64,000 bases of DNA, from the NCBI GenBank assembly GCA_032622095.1, contig CP136061.1, positions 11,981,287-12,045,286 of the forward strand. Direction: 5' to 3'. The notes under the pieces are model-generated. The model saw only the letters and a program-made list of their open reading frames with translations. It was not told the DNA's origin and did not search any database. The position numbers and the translations under genes are program-made. Positions 56,198 to 64,000 of this stretch are shown one piece after another. Origin of the DNA: Siphonodentalium dalli. Taxonomy: Eukaryota > Mollusca > Scaphopoda > Gadilida > Siphonodentaliidae. Each line of letters begins with the position of its first letter. Within the stretch, counting starts at the first letter, position 1.

Positions 56198-56224
56198 TCA
56201 TATATAAATGCATACATGCATTGA

Positions 56225-57811
56225 TTAGTCACGATTTTTATGGACCCACAATCTGCAGATTGCGCCTTTTGGCCAGAAGTTGGAACCGAGAACGTTGTCC
56301 AGATCATCGTCACAAATGTTGATACGAGCCGTGTTGCCTCTTAGCATCCGGATAACAGTGAAACATACATTTTCATACAGTAAGTGTTTCTTGATGTCGT
56401 GAATTGTCACTCGGTTGGAGAAACCACCAAGGAATACCTGTGATATTTTAATCGGGCCATCTTGCTTATTAAAGTAATAGTCATCAGGTTCATTGTCCGA
56501 ATATCGCGGGCTTCTTGTATTGTAGGAGACGTTATGTCTGCGATTATCTTCATATGATGGAACTCTGGATTCATAGGAAATATCATTTGGGGCACTGGAA
56601 TGCGAATCATCAACCGAAGCTTCATCACTGGCCTGAGAGCGCACACATGTGTCATCATAAGCAAGGAATGCATCATTCATTTTATTGAGTGTGTCTGATA
56701 TATCACGTTGGGTTTTTGATACATTGTCCATTGAAACACTCACACATTCCACAAATACTTGTAGATTATTGGTCACGCTTGTGGTGAAGTTCCGGAATTC
56801 ATCTTTCATTATATTCACGTTATTTTTAATTGTTTCATTCATTAGTTTATCGCAGGAGTGTGTTGGTTGAACATGCTTTTTATTTACTAAATCCTTTAAT
56901 GTTGATAGCTGTCCTTCAAAGCTTTTTTGTTTACGACTAAACTCCTCCAACCCATTTAATATAGTACCCACATCCGATTTGACGTCGACAATTTCACTTT
57001 TTAATCTTTTCACACCAGAGTATTTTTCATCTTGTATTCTTTCAACTGTTAGTTTCACACTTTCTAAGTCTTCATCCATTGTTTTTATTTTAGTATTTAC
57101 ATTCACAACATCTTTTTTGAGTTGGTTCACATCTTTTACAATACATAGTTTTTCATCAATTTTATCTAATCGGGCTTCCATTTGAGCTATTGTTGAATCC
57201 AACTTCGGAATGCGTTCGTAGAAGTCTTTATGGAATTTTTCATTTTCCGTTTTTATCAGAGATATATCTCGGAGGATTTTAACAATCGAACTGTTGACGT
57301 TCACATTGGAGATTGCCTGGTCGTCGTCGATTACAGGCATGCTTGATATTGAAGGACGGCTAACACTTTTATTTCTAACACCTTTACTTATAACGTCACT
57401 GATGCTATCACCATCCTTATCGACCATAAATTTCATCAATTTGTATATATCCACTGCCATTCTCATATTACGACTGCTTTTATCAATAATATGATCACCG
57501 GTTAAACTTCGAACAACACGTTGTTTCATTGATGAGGACGAGTCATATGGAAAGCTATTGTCAATTGTGGCATGCATGAATACATTATCGCGGAGAGTAT
57601 CTAAAAGTTTATCTTGGTTACCAACACATTCTATTATTGTGGACGTAAACACATCTTGCGTTGTTGAGTTTATGAACAGTAACACAGCTTGTAGATTATC
57701 GGTTATTTTAGTAGAGTCATCTTGTTTACGTGTATATTACTGTGATTCAATGCTATCGTACTACACCGATAAACACATCGCTAATGACCGTTGTCGAATT
57801 GAATCACCCAT
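56225..57811 (-). pseudogene. LINE-B ORF1, RNA-binding protein
   Basis: The 486-residue frame (56225-57685) is open. Upstream, in phase, an ATG at 57809-57811 begins MGDSIRQRSLAM, matching the LINE-A N-terminus, with two stops before 57685. The middle (about residues 140-270) is a charged, coiled-coil-prone region (KLDSTIAQMEARLDKIDEKL). The segment of about 330-400 is low-complexity and acidic, and the C-terminal 80 residues form a compact domain (VCFTVIRMLRGNTARINICD). It presumably coats element RNA. Confidence 0.85.
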
Positions 57812-58180
57812 TGTCATTTGTCGAATGTTCACTTTAAGATCAGCGTCTTTGCTTGCGAGTCTATTAATATTGCAGTGCTCTGCGGCAATCAGCCATATTA
57901 GTAGACAGACAACGAGAAGTCACATATACGGTACACGTCAATCGAGATAACATGATTTCTTGTGAGTCCTGAGTTGAATTCATCCAGATTGAAGCAGAAC
58001 CCGTATGCCGCGGGTGAAGGATTGGGCTGACTTGAAGAGATCCACGGCAGAGAGGCTTCGCTCATCGCGCTATAATTTTGGGCGTACTTGCAATTCAAAA
58101 TGACATAATTAATATGGCTCGATAATAGACGATTTCAAATTTAACGTACCGAATAATATCGAATCCATAGTACAGTCCTC
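57812..58180. other. Probable LINE-B 5' region and flank
   Basis: Noncoding. The 5' boundary of LINE-B cannot be fixed because LINE-A upstream sequence (7086 onward) does not obviously match. Confidence 0.4.
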
Positions 58181-58199
58181 GCATTCCTAGGGTGAATGG

Positions 58200-58630
58200 A
58201 ATCTAACAAGTGACCACAACTCGTGTAGCGAATTGGGATAACCGATCCTTGAATTTAAATGTTTTATTCATCAAAATTACAGAACAAAAATAAACACGAT
58301 CATTATCAATTCTGTCACGTGATACCATGGGTTCCTCGAACAAAGTGTCATTCATTGGAAATAACTCATTAATATCAAATTCTGATTGTTTTGGAATGAA
58401 CTTGTAGTTGCAGACACACTCACAGTTCCAGCTGTCATTGCCAATAAGGGATTTTCATCAACACTCATAACAGTTTTTGTGCCATCAGTAACATCCATGG
58501 CTGAATCAGAGTCCGCAAGACTAATCCCCATCAGCAAATCATCATCGAAATTTTGAAAATGTCATTTGCGAATAGTTCTTCGATGTTAAAATCGGAATTA
58601 ATGAGAAAATCGCCGGTATTCATTTTTGTC
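58200..58630 (-). CDS. Unrecognised short coding candidate with repeated motif
   Basis: A minus-strand frame from an ATG near 58622 (MNTGDFLINSDFNIEELFAN) continues in a neighbouring frame (LLMGISLADSDSAMDVTDGT). A third frame reads SEFDINELFPMNDTLFEEP. The two motifs FNIEELFANDIF and FDINELFPMNDTLF look like repeats of one acidic/hydrophobic motif. An AATAAA lies at 58263-58268 on the minus strand. It could be a decayed exon, perhaps of the tyrosine recombinase gene now separated by LINE-B, or chance. No function is assigned. Confidence 0.25.
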
Positions 58631-58639
58631 GTTTTTCCA

Positions 58640-59187
58640 GGTAATCTAGAACGCAGACGTACATTCACGTGGATTCGTGTCAAAACAATGATGACGAAAT
58701 GTTTACAAACTATTCTCTCAAAACAAAACATATTTATTTGGAAGAAATCTTCTCTAGTGTGCAACTTATTTCAATATATCAATATATAAGACGAGATAAT
58801 CTATCATATACCGCATTGTTATGTCTATTAAAAGGGAACTATGTTGTTGTCGGTGACCCTATTAATGCGCGGAGTACATGGCTTAACTATACTTAACTGG
58901 GCGGAGTAAACGTCATTACCATAATTTATTTTTATTCGAAATGCGCCCAATTTCGCGGGTATATATCGACATGCAAGTTGCATCTACACTAAAATGGAAG
59001 CAAGTTGGGGCTAGCGGGCGACGTCACGTGACACGGTTTCAACCAATGGGCATCCATAATTTAAGATCTACAGGGTGAATGCATGTAGGAGTGTAAATAT
59101 ATATGTGTGGGGCTCCCTGCAGGGTAATGGATGTTTTTTATTTTATGTCCTAAAAATTGTAAGAAACATTTATTTTAAAAACATGAT
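58640..59187. other. Unassigned spacer
   Basis: I see no gene, RNA or repeat here. Confidence 0.4.
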
Positions 59188-59322
59188 AAAAAATTGTTAG
59201 GCCAATGCATTCTCTTATATATGCGAAGCGACCTATGGTCGACTCGCATATATAAGAAAATGCATTGGCACAGGGTAAAACAAATCCCGACTTACGACTG
59301 GATTTGATATGGCGGGTCAAAT
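59188..59322 (-). mobile_element. Foldback element, copy 2 (inverted)
   Basis: Reverse complement of 46431-46565. The palindrome CCAATGCATTCTCTTATATA and its complement occupies 59202-59268, followed by AAATCCCGACTTACGACTGG. The two copies differ at few positions. Confidence 0.8.
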
Positions 59323-59433
59323 ATGTGTGTTTTTACTTAAATGAACACAATCGTCGAAAAACATTACTAGAAGGTTCGAACAACCTATCTCTAGAAGAGA
59401 ACAAGTTCAGAAATGTATAATATTAACTAATAT

Positions 59434-59490
59434 GCTCAACCCAAACCACCAAGCTCAACCCAAACCACCAAGCTCAACCCAAACCACCAA
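59434..59490. repeat. Three 19-bp tandem units
   Basis: CTCAACCCAAACCACCAAG is repeated three times head to tail without visible variation. Confidence 0.9.
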
Positions 59491-59856
59491 GACCATTCAT
59501 TATAGAACAACTGCACACCGTGGTCAAACTTTCCCCGACTCGAATCGAGAAAACTTATGGATAGTTGGTGTGAGGTCCCACGTGAGCCATCGACCTGTGT
59601 ATGAGTCCTGGAGGTGATATGGCGGCCGTATCACGTGAGTCATCGACCTATGGATACGGCTTAGCTCACTTTGGTCCTACATCTCTCCAAGACGAGTTGT
59701 TGAGTTTACCCGGCTCACTCAATCGGTCTCCACAGTATTTCAGATTCAATTTCTACTATATGTTGTATTGTTCTTTTGATGTTTGAAGTACTGTTTTCTG
59801 TGATGTTTTTCTGCATGATGTTTCTGTTTTCTTTGATTATCGTCCTGATGGTTGTT

Positions 59857-62800
59857 GTGTGTTTCTGTATTCTGCATTGTTCATGCCTGTATCGTTGTGG
59901 TGAGGTACCGGTGTGTGTTTCTGTATTCCGCATTGTTCATGCCTGTATCGTTGTGGTGAGGTACCGGTAGGTGTTTCTGTATTCTGCATTGTTCATGCCT
60001 GTATCGTTGTGGTGAGGTACCGGTGGGTGTTTCTGTATTTTGCATTGTTCATGCCTGTATCGTTGTGGTGAGGTACCGGTGGGTGTTTCTGTATTCTGCA
60101 TTGTTCATGCCTGTATCGTTGTGGTGAGGTACCGGTGGGTGTTTCTGTATTCTGCATTGTTCATGCCTGTATCGTTGTGGTGAGGTACCGGTGGGTATTT
60201 CTGTATTCTGCATTGTTCATGCCTGTATCGTTGTGGTGAGGTACCGGTAGGTGTTTCTGTATTCTGCATTGTTCATGTCTGTATCGTTGTGGTGAGGTAC
60301 CGGTGGGTGTTTCTGTATTCTGCATTGTTCATGCCTGTATCGTTGTGGTGAGGTACCGGTGTGTATTTCTGTATTCTGCATTGTTCATGCCTGTATCGTT
60401 GTGGTGAGGTACCGGTGGGTGTTTCTGTATTCTGCATTGTTCCTGTATCGATGTGGTGAGGTACCGGTGGGTATTTCTGTATTCTACATTGTTCATGCCT
60501 GTATCGTTGTGGTGAGGTACCGGTGGGTGTTTCTGTATTCTGCATTGTTCATGCCTGTATCGTTGTGGTGAGGTACCGGTGTGTATTTCTGTATTCTGCA
60601 TTGTTCATGCCTGTATCGTTGTGGTGAGGTACCGGTGGGTGTTTCTGTATTCTGCATTGTTCATGCCTGTATCGTTGTGGTGAGGTACCGGTGTGTATTT
60701 CTGTATTCTGCATTGTTCATGCCTGTATCGTTGTGGTGAGGTACCGGTGGGTGTTTCTGTATTCTGCATTGTTCATGTCTGTATCGTTGTGGTGTGGTAC
60801 CGGTGGGTGTTTCTGTATTCTGCATTGTTCATGCCTGTATCGTTGTGGTGAGGTACCGGTGTGTGTTTCTGTATTCCGCATTGTTTATGCCTATATCGTT
60901 GTGGTGAGGTACCGGTGGGTGTTTCTGTATTCTGCATTGTTCATGCCTGTATCGTTGTGGTGAGGTACCGGTGTGTGTTTCTGTATTCTGCATTGTTCAT
61001 GCCTGTATCGTTGTGGTGAGGTACCGGTGGGTGTTTCTGTATTCTGCATTATTTATGCCTGTATCGTTGTGGTGAGGTACCGGTTGGTGTTTCTGTATTC
61101 GGCATTGTTCACGCCTGTGTCGTTGTGGTGAGGTACCGGTGTGTATTTCTGTATTCTGCATTGTTCATGCCTGTATCGTTGTGGTGAGGTACCGGTGGGT
61201 GTTTCTGTATTCTGCATTGTTCATGCCTGTATCGTTGTGGCGAGGTACCGGTGTGTATTTCTGTATTCTGCATTTTTCATGTCTGTATCGTTGTGGTGAG
61301 GTACCGGTGGGTGTTTCTGTATTCTGCATTGTTCATGCCTGTATCGTTGTGGTGAGGTACCGGTGTGTATTTCTGTATTCTGCATTGTTCATGCCTGTAT
61401 CGTTGTGGTGAGGTACCGGTGGGTGTTTCTGTATTCTACATTGTTCATGCCTGTATCGTTGTGGTGAGGTACCGGTGGGTATTTCTGTATTCTGCATTGT
61501 TCATGCCTGTATCGTTGTGGTGAGGTACCGGTGTGTGTTTCTGTATTCTGCATTGTTCATGCCTGTATCGTTGTGGTGAGGTACCGGTGGGTGTTTCTGT
61601 ATTCTACATTGTTCATGCCTGTATCGTTGTGGTGAGGTACCGGTGGGTGTTTATGTATTCTGCATTGTTCATGTCTGTATCGTTGTGGTGAGGTAAGGGT
61701 GGGTATTTCTGTATTCTGCATTGTTCATGCCTGTATCGTTGTGGTGAGGTACCGGTGGGTGTTTCTGTATTCTACATTGTTCATGCCTGTATCGTTGTGG
61801 TGAGGTACCGGTGTGTGTTTCTGTATTCTGCATTGTTCATGCCTGTATCGTTGTGGTGAGGTACCGGTGGGTGTTTCTGTATTCTGCATTATTTATGCCT
61901 GTATCGTTGTGGTGAGGTACCGGTTGGTGTTTCTGTATTCGGCATTGTTCACGCCTGTGTCGTTGTGGTGAGGTACCGGTGTGTATTTCTGTATTCTGCA
62001 TTGTTCATGCCTGTATCGTTGTGGTGAGGTACCGGTGGGTGTTTCTGTATTCTGCATTGTTCATGCCTGTATCGTTGTGGCGAGGTACCGGTGTGTATTT
62101 CTGTATTCTGCATTTTTCATGTCTGTATCGTTGTGGTGAGGTACCGGTGGGTGTTTCTGTATTCTGCATTGTTCATGCCTGTATCGTTGTGGTGAGGTAC
62201 CGGTGTGTATTTCTGTATTCTGCATTGTTCATGCCTGTATCGTTGTGGTGAGGTACCGGTGGGTGTTTCTGTATTCTACATTGTTCATGCCTGTATCGTT
62301 GTGGTGAGGTACCGGTGGGTATTTCTGTATTCTGCATTGTTCATGCCTGTATCGTTGTGGTGAGGTACCGGTGTGTGTTTCTGTATTCTGCATTGTTCAT
62401 GCCTGTATCGTTGTGGTGAGGTACCGGTGGGTGTTTCTGTATTCTACATTGTTCATGCCTGTATCGTTGTGGTGAGGTACCGGTGGGTGTTTATGTATTC
62501 TGCATTGTTCATGTCTGTATCGTTGTGGTGAGGTAAGGGTGGGTATTTCTGTATTCTGCATTGTTCATGCCTGTATCGTTGTGGTGAGGTATCGGTGGGT
62601 GTTTCTGTATTCTACATTGTTCATGCCTGTATCGTTGTGGTGAGGTACCGGTGGGTGTTTCTGTATTCTACATTGTTCATGCCTGTATCGTTGTGGTGAG
62701 GTACCGGTGGGTGTTTCTGTGTTCTGCATTGTTCATGCCTGTATCGTTGTGGTGAGGTTCCGGTGGGTATTTCTGTATTCTGCATTGTTCATGTCTGTAT

Positions 62801-64000
62801 CGTTGTGGTGAGGTAAGGGTGGGTATTTCTGTATTCTGCATTGTTCATGGCTGTATCGTTGTGGTGAGGTACCGGTGTGTATTTCTGTATTCTGCATTGT
62901 TCATGTCTGTATCGTTGTGGTGAGGTACCGGTGTGTATTTCTGTATTCTGCATTGTTCATGGCTGTATCGTTGTGGTGAGGTACCGGTGTGTATTTCTGT
63001 ATTCTGCATTGTTCATGCCTGTATCGTTGTGGTGAGGTACCGGTTGGTGTTTCTGTATTCTGCATTGTTCATGCCTGTATCGTTGTGGTGAGGTACCGGT
63101 GGGTGTTTCTGTATTCTGCATTGTTCATGTCTGTATCGTTGTGGTGTGGTACCGGTGGGTGTTTCTGTATTCTGCATTGTTCATGCCTGTATCGTTGTGG
63201 TGAGGTACCGGTGTGTGTTTCTGTATTCCGCATTGTTTATGCCTATATCGTTGTGGTGAGGTACCGGTGGGTGTTTCTGTATTCTGCATTGTTCATGCCT
63301 GTATCGTTGTGGTGAGGTACCGGTGTGTGTTTCTGTATTCTGCATTGTTCATGCCTGTATCGTTGTGGTGAGGTACCGGTGGGTGTTTCTGTATTCTGCA
63401 TTATTTATGCCTGTATCGTTGTGGTGAGGTACCGGTTGGTGTTTCTGTATTCGGCATTGTTCACGCCTGTGTCGTTGTGGTGAGGTACCGGTGTGTATTT
63501 CTGTATTCTGCATTGTTCATGCCTGTATCGTTGTGGTGAGGTACCGGTGGGTGTTTCTGTATTCTGCATTGTTCATGCCTGTATCGTTGTGGCGAGGTAC
63601 CGGTGTGTATTTCTGTATTCTGCATTTTTCATGTCTGTATCGTTGTGGTGAGGTACCGGTGGGTGTTTCTGTATTCTGCATTGTTCATGCCTGTATCGTT
63701 GTGGTGAGGTACCGGTGTGTATTTCTGTATTCTGCATTGTTCATGCCTGTATCGTTGTGGTGAGGTACCGGTGGGTGTTTCTGTATTCTACATTGTTCAT
63801 GCCTGTATCGTTGTGGTGAGGTACCGGTGGGTATTTCTGTATTCTGCATTGTTCATGCCTGTATCGTTGTGGTGAGGTACCGGTGTGTGTTTCTGTATTC
63901 TGCATTGTTCATGCCTGTATCGTTGTGGTGAGGTACCGGTGGGTGTTTCTGTATTCTACATTGTTCATGCCTGTATCGTTGTGGTGAGGTACCGGTGGGT
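59857..64000. repeat. 56-bp satellite array, about 74 units, open at the right edge
   Basis: The unit contains TTCATGCCTGTATCGTTGTG, GTGAGGTACCGGTGGGTG and TTTCTGTATTCTGCATTG and repeats every 56 bp from about 59857 to the window end. Variants (GTGTGTATTT, GAGGTAAGGGT, GTGGCGAGG, GCATTATTTATGCC) mark higher-order periods of 840 bp (15 units) and 2352 bp (42 units). Because 56 is not a multiple of 3, repetitive frames appear on both strands; they recur only because the DNA does, and I do not regard them as genes. Confidence 0.97.

Larger units (their letters stand above)
52225..57811 (-). mobile_element. LINE-B, nearly complete non-LTR retrotransposon
   Basis: A minus-strand two-ORF element: ORF1 (57811-56225), a short gap, ORF2 with endonuclease and RT (56197-52654) and a 3' UTR. 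The UTR ends GGAGGAAATAAAGTC followed by TA repeats at about 52225-52240, next to the tyrosine recombinase. It is in the same lineage as LINE-A. Decay is modest: two in-frame stops and one frameshift in ORF2, and two stops at the ORF1 N-terminus. Confidence 0.88.

Noticed and set aside
52654-57811. In-frame TAA/TAG/TGA codons in LINE frames suggested a reassigned stop codon.
   Set aside because: The 1047-residue LINE-D ORF2 and the 323-residue ORF1 use standard stops and contain none internally. The stops in LINE-A and LINE-B fall at different positions and replace various residues, as expected from decay.
59857-64000. Long open frames on both strands in the right-hand array looked like a repeat protein.
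   Set aside because: They follow from a 56-bp unit read in three frames. Stop loss comes from unit variants, and identical proteins recur only because the DNA recurs.
59857-64000. Regular repeats at the right edge as a CRISPR-like array.
   Set aside because: Units are directly adjacent 56-bp satellite monomers without unique spacers, and the window is eukaryotic.

Overview
ORGANISM AND GENERAL CHARACTER. This is AT-rich eukaryotic DNA from an animal, most likely a marine invertebrate. A lophotrochozoan would fit the element types, but nothing in the sequence fixes the taxon. I found no convincing intact host gene, rRNA or CRISPR array. Nearly every recognisable coding stretch belongs to a mobile element: non-LTR retrotransposons (LINEs), a Crypton-type tyrosine recombinase and several non-autonomous DNA elements. 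The rest is minisatellite, satellite and unassigned AT-rich DNA. It reads like a repeat-dense intergenic or heterochromatin-like segment in which insertions have stacked inside one another. LAYOUT. 1-7.1 kb: old LINE-A on the minus strand, interrupted at about 3.53-6.69 kb by a 3.2 kb composite repeat (P1) with a CAGA-type tail. 7.1-12.6 kb: degenerate repeats, then a five-unit 209-bp tandem array. 12.7-24.1 kb: LINE-C on the plus strand, split at its reverse transcriptase by a 6.3 kb composite insertion (15.03-21.30 kb). That insertion carries a small TIR element in a tandem repeat and a ten-unit 155-165-bp array between foldback ends; the LINE-C 3' half also holds a 330-bp inverted repeat. 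24.3-27.9 kb: LINE-D (minus) with an uninterrupted 1047-residue endonuclease/reverse transcriptase ORF, the best-preserved gene here. 31.5-32.5 kb: an intact 323-residue LINE ORF1-type protein (minus) with its own AATAAA. 32.7-34.8 kb: a palindrome-rich element containing GAT/GAC repeats, then a hAT-like element with a perfect 19-bp TIR and 8-bp target duplication. 35.2-41.9 kb: a P1-like short element, then an inverted second copy of P1 (P2) split by 5'-truncated LINE-E and a second hAT-like element. 44-47 kb: element fragments, minisatellites and foldback structures. 47.8-52.2 kb: a Crypton-type tyrosine recombinase (minus) split by a 3.1 kb TIR element, itself containing a 469-bp TTAA-flanked element. 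52.2-57.8 kb: nearly complete but decayed LINE-B (minus). 59.86-64.0 kb: a 56-bp satellite with higher-order repeats that runs off the right edge. HOW THE PIECES RELATE. LINE-A and LINE-B are copies of one lineage, and comparing them reveals deletions, stops and the P1 insertion. P1 and P2 are inverted copies, and their alignment defines the LINE-E/hAT-like insertion. Nesting gives relative ages: LINE-A before P1; P2 before LINE-E; tyrosine recombinase before the 3.1 kb TIR element. Most coding units are inactive. LINE-D ORF2 and the orphan ORF1 are the only long uninterrupted candidates for function. The strongest unexplained signals are a group of TIR-like elements each carrying its own short palindrome, a GAAA-capped perfect hairpin, and a recurrent 11-bp motif (TAAAGAGCGTT).
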